From Deltaproteobacteria bacterium (lineage in GTDB: Bacteria > Desulfobacterota > Binatia > UBA9968): a DNA stretch of 32,509 nt. Every line of letters starts with the position of its first letter. The stretch's first letter is position 1. Positions 15,013 to 22,699 of the stretch are shown piece after piece. A program made the translations under genes and the position numbers. The DNA lies in contig JACPSE010000112.1 in the NCBI GenBank assembly GCA_016193465.1, positions 1 to 32,509 of the forward strand, read 5' to 3'. Under the pieces are notes generated by a model, which saw only the letters and a list, made by a program, of their open reading frames with translations, made no database searches and was not told where the DNA came from.

Positions 15013-16365
15013 ATGATCCGACCCGTTTACAGCCAAAGGGCCATGAAAAGCCCCTATTGGAACGAGGCATTGGAGACGATGCCCCGGCAAGAGCTAGATG
15101 CCCTGCATCTCAGGCGGCTACAGTCGCTCATCAAATACGCCTACCAGAATATCCCGATGTACCGGGAAATTTATGATGAAGCTGGCGTCCGACCTGAAGA
15201 GATCCGCACCCTGGACGATTACGTTGAAAAACTCCCCGCTATCGACAAACAGCATGTGCTGAAATACCAGCTCCAGGCAAAAGCGGCAGTTCCTGGAGCC
15301 GAGGAGTACATCTCCTTTCTCTACCAAACTTCCGGAACCACGGGGAAGCCCCTTATGGAGCCAGGACACTTCCCGGACATCATCAACATGTGGACCTACC
15401 AATGGTGGGCACATGGAATCCGGCCTCGGGATGTTTTTTACTTCGCCTTTCCCTTCGGGACTTTCATGGCTTTCTGGTCCGCCTATTTCGACGCCCATCT
15501 TTTGGGGGCTCAGGTAATCAGCGGCGGCGGCGTGGACAGCAAAGCGCGCATTTATCAGATCCAACAGTTCCGCCCCACGGTGCTGATCTCCACCCCAACC
15601 TACGCCTTAAGGCTGGCAGAAGTGGCGACGGAAATGGGGGCCGATAGTCGCGCCACTTCCATTCGGTTCATCAGCACTGCCGGAGAGCCCGGCTCCATGG
15701 TGCCTGGACTCCGAAGGGCCATGGAGCAGGCCTGGAATGCCAAGGCAATCGATCTCTACGGCATCTCCGAGCTATGGGGCTCTACCAGTTGGGAATGCCC
15801 CCTGCATACAGACCGGATGCATCTCGGTGAAAGCACTGCTCATGGCATCGTGGTGGATGACAAGGGGAGGCTTGTGCCGAACGGTGGAAAAGGGGAGTTT
15901 GTCCTTACCAACTATGAGGCGACCATCCAGCCTCTCATCAAGTACCGCACTCACGATGTGGTGGAATGGCACAAGGAGCCCTGCGACTGCGGCCGGAGTT
16001 GGCTCTGGCTGAGGGGAGGCGTCCTGGCGCGCACCGATCAGATGGTGACGATCAAAGGAACCAACGTTTATCCCACCTCGGTTCAAGCGTTGCTTGGAGA
16101 GGTCAAAGGACTATCAGAACGAATGGAGATTCATATTGACCGGGAGGAGGGAAACGGCGTCTTTGATCGAGTCTGTGTAAAGGTCGAACCTTCTCCTGAG
16201 GTAGACGCCGGGAAATGTTCCGCGCTCAAGGTCGAAGCCGAGGGGCTGCTGCGGGCAAGAGTCGGTGTGAGTATTCCGGTCGAGGTCGTGCCCCCCATGA
16301 GCCTGCCACGCTATGAGTTGAAAGCGAAGCTAGTCTTCGACCACCGCTCAAAGGGGGTCGGCTAA
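15013..16365 (+). CDS. phenylacetate-CoA ligase-family acyl-CoA synthetase (PaaK-like)
   Basis: The 450-residue protein is an adenylate-forming ligase: an acid plus ATP and CoA gives an acyl-CoA, AMP and pyrophosphate. The P-loop-like motif YQTSGTTGKP (about residues 109-118), the motif YGISELWG near 250, IKYRTHDVV near 312 and the carboxy-terminal RYELK with its lysine near residue 440 match PaaK-type ligases; length and order are normal. No strong ribosome site precedes the ATG. The ferredoxin subunit gene of the Mo oxidoreductase begins one base after its stop, so substrate activation and that oxidoreductase are probably coexpressed. The acid is likely aromatic, but this is family inference only. 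Confidence 0.88.
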   Translation: MIRPVYSQRAMKSPYWNEALETMPRQELDALHLRRLQSLIKYAYQNIPMYREIYDEAGVRPEEIRTLDDYVEKLPAIDKQHVLKYQLQAKAAVPGAEEYISFLYQTSGTTGKPLMEPGHFPDIINMWTYQWWAHGIRPRDVFYFAFPFGTFMAFWSAYFDAHLLGAQVISGGGVDSKARIYQIQQFRPTVLISTPTYALRLAEVATEMGADSRATSIRFISTAGEPGSMVPGLRRAMEQAWNAKAIDLYGISELWGSTSWECPLHTDRMHLGESTAHGIVVDDKGRLVPNGGKGEFVLTNYEATIQPLIKYRTHDVVEWHKEPCDCGRSWLWLRGGVLARTDQMVTIKGTNVYPTSVQALLGEVKGLSERMEIHIDREEGNGVFDRVCVKVEPSPEVDAGKCSALKVEAEGLLRARVGVSIPVEVVPPMSLPRYELKAKLVFDHRSKGVG

Positions 16366-16366
16366 A

Positions 16367-17212
16367 TTGAATAGAAAAGAGCGAGAAGCGGTGCTGCAAG
16401 ATCTGGCCACGATTCGGAAGCTCGCCGGCAAGCTCCGAGAGCGCTCTGGAATCCCGGTTGTCGAAAGCTGCGCCAGATGGTGTGAGACCTATACCCAGGT
16501 AGCCCAATGGTCTCTTGGCGAGGGGGAGCGCTTTGAATTCATGCCCGCTCAGGAGGAGACAGCGATGGAAACAAATAAAAAGACGGTCGCCGGCAAAAAC
16601 GGCCGGCCTCCCAGGTGGGGGATGGTGATAGATCTAAAGCGCTGCATTGGCTGTCAAAGCTGCACGATAGCTTGTAAGGTAGAGAACGGCACTCCCCCCG
16701 GCATCTTCTGGATGAGGGTCTTGGAGAAGGAGGAGGGGAAATATCCTCTAGCGCGCAAGCTCTTTTTGCCTGTCCGCTGCAATCATTGCAGCGATCCGCC
16801 CTGTGTCCCCGTCTGTCCGACAGGGGCAAGCTATAAGCGAGAAAAAGACAACCTCGTGTTGATCAATCAGGATAAATGCATCGGCTGTCGCGCCTGTATT
16901 GTAGCCTGCCCGTACCAGGTTCGTTTCCTTGCGGAAGACTCCAACGGATACTACGGTGAAGAGCTCACTCCCTACGAGGCCAAAAGCTACCAGAAATGGC
17001 AGCCCCGGACCGTGCAAAAGTGCACCTTCTGTGTCGACCGAATTGACGGCGGCTTGGAGCCCGCGTGTGTTCAGACCTGCCCGACCAGGGCGCTGGTCTT
17101 CGGCGATCTTAATGATCCAGAGAGTGAGCTGTCCAAGCTCGTGAGAGAGAGATCCCACTTTCAGCCGCGCGCTGAACTGGGGACGGATCCCTCTCTCTAC
17201 TATGTCACGTAA
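16367..17212 (+). CDS. four-cluster ferredoxin subunit of a molybdopterin oxidoreductase (DmsB/PsrB-like)
   Basis: Sixteen cysteines in four groups (CIGCQSCTIAC starting at C93, then CNHCSDPPCVPVC, CIGCRACIVAC and CTFC...CVQTC) would bind four [4Fe-4S] clusters and pass electrons between the catalytic and membrane subunits. The frame is open from a TTG at 16367, one base after the ligase stop, giving 281 residues. An ATG at 16565 with AGGAG six bases upstream would give 215 residues, starting METNKKTV, and fits the family length better. The 66 extra codons look coding and include C35 and C39, so either the subunit has an extra amino-terminal segment or translation starts twice. The NrfD-like and catalytic subunit genes follow. 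Confidence 0.88.
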   Translation: MNRKEREAVLQDLATIRKLAGKLRERSGIPVVESCARWCETYTQVAQWSLGEGERFEFMPAQEETAMETNKKTVAGKNGRPPRWGMVIDLKRCIGCQSCTIACKVENGTPPGIFWMRVLEKEEGKYPLARKLFLPVRCNHCSDPPCVPVCPTGASYKREKDNLVLINQDKCIGCRACIVACPYQVRFLAEDSNGYYGEELTPYEAKSYQKWQPRTVQKCTFCVDRIDGGLEPACVQTCPTRALVFGDLNDPESELSKLVRERSHFQPRAELGTDPSLYYVT

Positions 17213-17233
17213 TATGAAAGCTTTCAGCGGTCA

Positions 17234-17288
17234 GCTTCCTAGCTTCCCAGCCTTCCAGCCGGGCTAGGACGCTAGAAGGCTAGGAGGC
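17234..17288. repeat. imperfect 27-base inverted repeat
   Basis: Bases 17234-17260 and 17262-17288 are inverted repeats with 20 of 27 positions matching and one base between, built of CTAGCTTCCCAGC-like units. It lies between the ferredoxin and NrfD-like genes. It could form a long hairpin in the message and set the ratio of the two subunits. Confidence 0.55.
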
Positions 17289-17306
17289 AGAAAGGCCTGG
17301 TGCTGT

Positions 17307-18164
17307 ATGATGCATGAGTTCAACATGGAGCTGAGCAGCCAAGAGGAGTGGTCTTGGCTTGTGGCGATCGACCTATTTCTCGGCGGCCTGGGTGGAGGCC
17401 TTTTCCTGCTCTTTCAAAATCTTGACCTCCCACCTGTTACTGGCCTTTTGTCCCTCGGGCTGGTGATCCTTGGAGGCCTGGTCCTGTTAGCCGAGTTAGG
17501 ACATCCCTTGAGGGCGTGGCGCGCCCTGGCGAGGCCGCAGACCTCCTGGATTAGCCGGGGGATGATCTCTGTTTTTGTCTTTATCATTGCCGGGCTTCTC
17601 TATATTGCCCCATCGTTTTCTGTTTTCTCTTGGTTGCCGTGGAGCCCCACCAGTTCGGGCGGGAGGGCCCTCGGGGTCGTTGCGGGAATCTGCGCCTTCC
17701 TAGTTACTCTTTATCCGGGTTTTGTCCTTTCCGCCTCGCCCTCTATACCCTTCTGGAACAGCCCGCTGTTGCCGGTGCTATTTTTCTCCCAATCCCTTCT
17801 AGGGGCAAGCGGCTTAGTGCTTTTGCTTTCTCCATTCGGGTTTGACGGCCAGGCTCTTCAGGGCTTTTTCTCCCTGGCGGCGCTTCTCATAGTAGCCAAT
17901 TTCATCTTGATGACGATTCATCTTTGGACTTTGAAGCGCTCAGGACTTGCAGCCCGGGAAGCGGTAAGTCTTTTCAATCGCGGTTCGTTTGGCTGGACCT
18001 TCAGGGCTGGAGTCGTTCTGATAGGAATGATTCTTCCCTTCATAGTAGTAGTATGGGTTCCATCCGCGGTGGTGTTAGCCGGCGCTTTCATTCTCGTCGG
18101 CAGCCTCCTGTTCCGCTACTGCGTGTTGAAGGCCGGGGTCTATGTTCCCTTTGCCTTAATATGA
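17307..18164 (+). CDS. NrfD/PsrC-like membrane subunit
   Basis: The 285-residue protein is mostly hydrophobic, with about eight membrane segments, and carries the ELGHPLRAWRALARPQTSW motif near residues 70-90 that is typical of NrfD/PsrC quinone-interacting subunits. It would anchor the ferredoxin and molybdopterin subunits at the membrane and exchange electrons with quinone. The start could be either ATG of the pair at 17307/17310. The ribosome site is weak. This arrangement of subunits resembles polysulfide, thiosulfate and phenylacetyl-CoA oxidoreductases (PsrABC, PadBCD). Confidence 0.85.
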   Translation: MMHEFNMELSSQEEWSWLVAIDLFLGGLGGGLFLLFQNLDLPPVTGLLSLGLVILGGLVLLAELGHPLRAWRALARPQTSWISRGMISVFVFIIAGLLYIAPSFSVFSWLPWSPTSSGGRALGVVAGICAFLVTLYPGFVLSASPSIPFWNSPLLPVLFFSQSLLGASGLVLLLSPFGFDGQALQGFFSLAALLIVANFILMTIHLWTLKRSGLAAREAVSLFNRGSFGWTFRAGVVLIGMILPFIVVVWVPSAVVLAGAFILVGSLLFRYCVLKAGVYVPFALI

Positions 18165-18170
18165 GCGGCG

Positions 18171-18506
18171 ATGGCGCAGCCAAACCAGGAAGAGAACTTC
18201 ATGGAAGAGGGCAACGTAGCCATCATTAACGTCAAGTTCATGGGCGATCTGCGGGCTCTGCTCCAGCAGAGGGCCATCACGCTTGCTTTGCCTCCGGGAA
18301 GCACCGTGGGAGACCTCTTCGCATCGCTCTGCAACAGCTATGGTGAACCCTTCACCAGCCGGGTCTTCAGCGGCTCAGGAGCGCTCCAACACTATATTCT
18401 TGTTTTCCTAGACGGTCAGAATATTAAAGAGCTGGGTGGCCTGGGGGCAAGGCTGGGAAATGGCGAGGTAGAGATCGTCATGCTCCCCATGTTTGAAGGA
18501 GGATAA
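18171..18506 (+). CDS. MoaD/ThiS-family sulfur-carrier protein
   Basis: The 111-residue product (101 if started at the ATG at 18201, which has an AGGAAGAG sequence before it) has the beta-grasp pattern (VKFMGDLRALL, LALPPGSTVGDLFASL, ILVFLDGQNI) and ends in Gly-Gly (MFEGG), the thiocarboxylation site of MoaD and ThiS. MoaD supplies sulfur for the dithiolene of molybdopterin. The gene stands between the NrfD-like and the catalytic subunit genes and ends two bases before the latter, so it may be a dedicated cofactor-synthesis partner. No other molybdopterin synthesis gene is present in the window. Confidence 0.85.
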   Translation: MAQPNQEENFMEEGNVAIINVKFMGDLRALLQQRAITLALPPGSTVGDLFASLCNSYGEPFTSRVFSGSGALQHYILVFLDGQNIKELGGLGARLGNGEVEIVMLPMFEGG

Positions 18507-18508
18507 CT

Positions 18509-21031
18509 ATGGCCTCAAAATGGGTTCCGACAGCCTGCGGCATGTGTTACGTGGGATGCGGCATTCGGGTTCTAGTGGAAGATGGCGTAGCGGTAAGCAT
18601 CGAGGGCGATCCGAATAACCCGCAGAATCAGGGGGTGATGTGCGCCAAGGGGAAGGCTGGGATCATGAACCTCTATAACCCGCATCGGATCAAGGTGCCC
18701 CTCAAGCGCACCAACCCGAAAAGGGGACTCCACGAAGATCCCGGCTGGAAAGAGATCTCGTGGGACGAAGCGCTAACCACGATAGCAGCGAAGCTCGACG
18801 GTATCCGCGACGACCCCAAGAAACTCTACGTCCAGGCGTGGGAGGTAACAGGTGATTGTTTCTATTGGCTATTAGCCTTGGGCAGCGCCTTCGGCACTCC
18901 CCATCTCATGGGGAATGCCTCGGCCACGTGCGGCAAGGTGATCCATCCGGTGGAGTTTTTCTCCGGCGGTGGTTTTCATCAGCAACCCGACCTCCATTAT
19001 TGCAACTACTGTATTTTGATAGGAACCCAATTTGGCCTTGGAGCCAGGGGCGCCTTCAACCACATTACCCTGGACATGGCTGAGGCCCGCGCGCGCGGCA
19101 TGAAAGTCGTGGTCATTGACCCGGTGGGCTCTTACGCCGCCAGCAAGGCTAATGAATGGATCCCTATCCGGCCGGGAACTGACACGGCCTTTGCATTGAG
19201 CATGCTCCACGTTCTTTTGAACGAGCTAGGAATTTACGACGCCAGGTTCCTCAAACACAAAACCAACGCCCCCTATCTGGTCGGATCCAACGGCCGATAC
19301 ATCCGAGAGCCCGGCTCTGGCAAGCCATTGGTCTTCGATGCGACAGACCAAAGGGTCAAAACCCACGACGATCCAACTGCCAGTGATCCAGCGATCACTG
19401 GAGCCGGCGAAGGTGGACGTCCGGCCTTTGAGCTCCTTAGGGAACATGTCGCTAAATATCCGCCCGAGAAGACCGAAGAGATCACTACCATCCCTGCCGC
19501 AACTCTCAGACGGCTGGCACAGGAATTCGGCGAGGCGGCCAGCGTGGGCGCTACCATGACGATTGATGGTGTGACGCTCCCCTATCGGCCCGCATGCGTT
19601 GATTGGGCCAAAGGGCCGCAGGGCCACAAGCACGGCTTTCACCAGTCCTGGCCTCTCAAGCTTCTGAATATAGTAATGGGAGCCGTCAATGTTCCTGGAG
19701 GAATCCTGAGCACGGCGGCGGCGGGCAAAAGACCGCACCGCTGGTGGCCTGAAGGGGGCACTGACGGCCTGCTGGAAGAAGGGGGACACGTATTACCCCT
19801 GCCCCACCCCAAGGCTTTTCCCGGCCGCACTCCAACCAAACCCTTTCGCATGGATCTCGCGGAGCTTTTCCCCCTGGCCCCGCATTTTCACACTCTGTTG
19901 CCCATCACATGCCAGGATCGGGAGCGCTACGGCCTTTCTTATGGAATTGAAATGATGCTCCACGCCCCCACCAACTCTCTTCTCGGCTCCTTTGGCGATC
20001 TTAAGATGGTGGAGAGCTTCTACCAATCGATACCTTTCATCGCCGGCTTCGCGGTGGAAATCAACGAGACAAACCTCTTCGACGATATCGTCCTTCCCTT
20101 TCCCAGCTATCTGGAGCGGTCCGATTTTGTGGCCGGGACCAACCTGCTTATCCCGCACTGCGGCAAAGACGACTGGCTCTGGCAGATAAGACAGTCTGTG
20201 GTGGAGCCCCCGGCCGGGATGAGACAGCCCCAGGAGGTCATCATGGAGATCGCCGATAGGTTGGGCCTCCTGGGCGATTTCTACCGCCTCCTCAACCACG
20301 CTTTCCGGCTCAAAGAGCCCTATGCTTTACAGCCAGGCCAGCGCTACCCCATCACCGAGGTCATAGACCGGATGGCTCGCTCCTGGTTTGGCGAGGAGCA
20401 TGACTTGGGGTGGTTCCGAGAGCACGGCGTGATCCGAATCCCTAGAGACGTGGAGGAAGCCTATATAGGCCCCTTCCTCGAGGCCAGACTCCCTATCTAT
20501 CTCGAGCATTTTCTCCAGCGCGGGGAGGAGCTGAAAGAGGTGATCAGCCAGATGGGGCTGGAGTGGGATCTCTCGGACTATAGGCCACTTTCTGACTGGA
20601 TGCCCTGCCCTTCATACAACGCGATTCGGAACGGGAGATACGACCTGATCGCGGTCCACTACAAACTGCCTTATGTTTACGGCAGCTTCGGCAACGAAAA
20701 CCCCTGGATCAATGAAATCTGCGAGCGCACGCCTTACGCCTATAATGTCCTCGTCAACGAAGACGTGGCCAAAGCGAAGGGGATTAGCGATGGTGACGAG
20801 GTGTGGCTGGAATCACCGGCAACTAAGGTGCGGGCGAAGGCCAAGCTTACCCAGTGCATTCACCCCCAGGTGGTGGGCGTGGCGGGCCACTTCGGTCATT
20901 GGTCACCAGGCATGCCCATTGCTCGGGGAAAGGGGATAAATTTCAATTCCCTCTTACCTACGGACCTTGAGCACATCGACAAGATCTCCACGGCCCTGGA
21001 TCATTGCGTCGAGGTGAGGCTGTATAAATGA
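18509..21031 (+). CDS. molybdopterin oxidoreductase catalytic subunit (DMSO reductase superfamily)
   Basis: The 840-residue protein opens with a [4Fe-4S] site (C10, C13, C17 and C45) followed by a bis-molybdopterin-guanine-dinucleotide fold. C141 in the motif NASATCGK is the likely Mo or W ligand. The carboxy-terminal part, with GDEVWLESPATKV, is the usual cofactor-binding beta-barrel. There is no twin-arginine signal, so the active site should face the cytoplasm. AGGAGG stands six bases before the ATG. Together with the upstream ferredoxin and NrfD-like subunits it forms a membrane oxidoreductase. The subunit composition and the CoA-ligase neighbour recall phenylacetyl-CoA:acceptor oxidoreductase (PadBCD), but the substrate is not proven; thiosulfate or polysulfide reductase is an alternative. 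Confidence 0.9.
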   Translation: MASKWVPTACGMCYVGCGIRVLVEDGVAVSIEGDPNNPQNQGVMCAKGKAGIMNLYNPHRIKVPLKRTNPKRGLHEDPGWKEISWDEALTTIAAKLDGIRDDPKKLYVQAWEVTGDCFYWLLALGSAFGTPHLMGNASATCGKVIHPVEFFSGGGFHQQPDLHYCNYCILIGTQFGLGARGAFNHITLDMAEARARGMKVVVIDPVGSYAASKANEWIPIRPGTDTAFALSMLHVLLNELGIYDARFLKHKTNAPYLVGSNGRYIREPGSGKPLVFDATDQRVKTHDDPTASDPAITGAGEGGRPAFELLREHVAKYPPEKTEEITTIPAATLRRLAQEFGEAASVGATMTIDGVTLPYRPACVDWAKGPQGHKHGFHQSWPLKLLNIVMGAVNVPGGILSTAAAGKRPHRWWPEGGTDGLLEEGGHVLPLPHPKAFPGRTPTKPFRMDLAELFPLAPHFHTLLPITCQDRERYGLSYGIEMMLHAPTNSLLGSFGDLKMVESFYQSIPFIAGFAVEINETNLFDDIVLPFPSYLERSDFVAGTNLLIPHCGKDDWLWQIRQSVVEPPAGMRQPQEVIMEIADRLGLLGDFYRLLNHAFRLKEPYALQPGQRYPITEVIDRMARSWFGEEHDLGWFREHGVIRIPRDVEEAYIGPFLEARLPIYLEHFLQRGEELKEVISQMGLEWDLSDYRPLSDWMPCPSYNAIRNGRYDLIAVHYKLPYVYGSFGNENPWINEICERTPYAYNVLVNEDVAKAKGISDGDEVWLESPATKVRAKAKLTQCIHPQVVGVAGHFGHWSPGMPIARGKGINFNSLLPTDLEHIDKISTALDHCVEVRLYK

Positions 21032-21085
21032 GGCACTTAGGACATCACAGGATGCAAAGCTAAATCCTCTACGAGTTAAACGGAT

Positions 21086-21478
21086 ATGAAGATCCCTCAG
21101 AGACTAAAAGATTTTGTTTCTCGCCGCGATGTGGCCAAGGTGCTGGCCACAGTGAACTCGGACGGCTCCCCAAACGTGGGACCCAAGGCCTCGACGCAGG
21201 TCTTTGACGACGAGAGCCTTGTTTACGGAGAGTTCGTTGGAAAGCGCCACTTCGAGAACGTGCAGCGGGAGCAACGCATCTCTATTGCAGTTATGGATTG
21301 GGAGAAAAGAGAGGGCTATCGCTTCGTGGGGCAGGCGGAAGTGCACAAATCGGGTCCAACCTATGAAAACGTCGTGGCACGGCTGCCCGGCCCGCCCAGG
21401 GCCGTTGTCCGTCTCCTTGTGGAGCGCATCGATATCCTCTCGCCGAAACAAGCGGGAGAGACACTTCCACCCGAATAA
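21086..21478 (+). CDS. pyridoxamine 5'-phosphate oxidase-like flavin-binding split-barrel protein
   Basis: The 130-residue protein has the split-barrel pattern of the PNPOx-like family (VAKVLATVNSDGSPNVGPKA at the start, and a later AVMDWEKREGYRFVGQAEV strand pair), which binds FMN or F420. Members include flavin reductases and small oxidoreductases; no precise role can be given. It lies 54 bases after the Mo enzyme gene and 118 bases before an ABC binding-protein gene. It could serve either neighbour or be independent. Confidence 0.75.
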   Translation: MKIPQRLKDFVSRRDVAKVLATVNSDGSPNVGPKASTQVFDDESLVYGEFVGKRHFENVQREQRISIAVMDWEKREGYRFVGQAEVHKSGPTYENVVARLPGPPRAVVRLLVERIDILSPKQAGETLPPE

Positions 21479-21523
21479 GCAATACGTGCCATATCAGGGA
21501 CGAGCTAAGCTTACCCCCATGAG

Positions 21524-21552
21524 TTGACAGGTCTTACCGTGCCTGTTAAAGC
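21524..21552 (+). promoter_or_regulatory. possible sigma-70 promoter with inverted repeat
   Basis: TTGACA at 21524-21529 is a perfect -35 box. A weak -10 (TAAAGC, 21547-21552) follows after 17 bases. ACAGG at 21527-21531 and CCTGT at 21542-21546 form an inverted repeat across the spacer, as an operator would. It stands before the ABC binding-protein gene at 21597. The -10 box matches only three of six positions, so confidence is low. Confidence 0.3.
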
Positions 21553-21596
21553 TCACCTTCAGGATTTTCCCCGTTGGGAAAGAAAGGAAAAAGACG

Positions 21597-22691
21597 ATGA
21601 GAAAAAAAATAATTTTTCAATTTATTCTTGGAGCCCTCGGCCTATTGGTGATTCTGCCATCGCTTTCCAGCGCGAAAACCGTGGAAGAGATTCTGGCCGA
21701 TATCAACAAACTTCCCCCGGCAGAGAGAAACAAGCAGCTCGAGGCAGGGGCCAAAAAAGAAGGGGTGCTGAAGTTCGCCTCCAACGAGAATATAGAGCTT
21801 ATCACGCTATACCATAACGCCTTTGCGGCTAAGTATCCCTTTCTCAAAGTGGAGTCATGGAGGGCAAGTGGGGCCAAGGGAGTGGAAAGGGTCGTCATGG
21901 AGCATCGGGCAGGAAAGCTCGACACCGATGTGGTTGCCGTTCCCTTTGAGATTGTTGGATATGTCAAGAAACAAGGGGTCTGGGGCCGTTATCTTTCCCC
22001 TGAGCTCAACCACTATTCAGACCAGTTTAAGGACAGGGACGGTTACTGGGCCACCAACCACTACAACATCGCCGTCATCGGCTACAACACAAATTTGGTC
22101 AAGACCGGCGAAGCCCCAAAGGACTATCCGGATCTCCTCAACCCCAAGTGGAAAGGCGAGATCTCCATCGATGTGGAGCCGGATCGAGCGGTTCAGGGCT
22201 GGCTCATTGCCTGGGGAGAAGAAAGGACACGTGAGTACATGAAGGCCCTCATGCACAATGGGGCTACGGTCCGGCGCGGGCACACCCTCCAGACTCAGCT
22301 TCTCTGTAGTGGGGAGCTTAAAGTCGCGGTCGAGGTTTATGCCTACCGAGTCGCCCAGTTAAGGCATGAAAAAAATTGTCCCTTGGGTATGAGTTTCCCT
22401 AATCCTACCCCGGGATCTACGGGGAGCGAGATCGGTGTCAACAAAAACGCCCCCCATCCCCATGCCGCGGCCCTCTTTGTCGACTTCGTTCTGGGTACGG
22501 AAGGCTCTAAGATCCTAGCCGGCACGGGAAGAATCCCGGCACGCAGGGGAGTCAAGGGGCTCTATGAGGAAGTCTCTAACCTGGAAGAGAAAGGGGTCAA
22601 TCTCCTTATGATCCCGGTGGAGCAGGCAGGGCGTTTAGACCCTCTAGCCAAAAAATTGATCGAGGAGATTCTCATCCGCAGGCAGTTTTGA
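21597..22691 (+). CDS. ABC importer substrate-binding protein, Fe3+/thiamine (FbpA) type
   Basis: The 364-residue protein has a clear signal peptide (MRKKIIFQFILG followed by a hydrophobic stretch to about residue 26, cut near SSA/KT). The mature protein resembles family 1 solute-binding proteins of the FbpA/PotD superclass, with motifs such as GVLKFASNENIE, VIGYNTNLV, LLNPKWKGEISID and a late GTGRIPARRG. Members bind ferric iron, thiamine, sulfate or organic acids. It overlaps the neighbourhood of the two-domain permease that follows. No ATPase gene is present. The ligand is unknown. Confidence 0.88.
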   Translation: MRKKIIFQFILGALGLLVILPSLSSAKTVEEILADINKLPPAERNKQLEAGAKKEGVLKFASNENIELITLYHNAFAAKYPFLKVESWRASGAKGVERVVMEHRAGKLDTDVVAVPFEIVGYVKKQGVWGRYLSPELNHYSDQFKDRDGYWATNHYNIAVIGYNTNLVKTGEAPKDYPDLLNPKWKGEISIDVEPDRAVQGWLIAWGEERTREYMKALMHNGATVRRGHTLQTQLLCSGELKVAVEVYAYRVAQLRHEKNCPLGMSFPNPTPGSTGSEIGVNKNAPHPHAAALFVDFVLGTEGSKILAGTGRIPARRGVKGLYEEVSNLEEKGVNLLMIPVEQAGRLDPLAKKLIEEILIRRQF

Positions 22692-22699
22692 GGCACCGC

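Noticed and set aside
21566-21581. TTTCCC-CGTT-GGGAAA palindrome as a third activator site
   Set aside because: The arm spacing is four bases, not six as in the two matching sites; it is too close to the ATG at 21597; and no sigma-54 element lies nearby.
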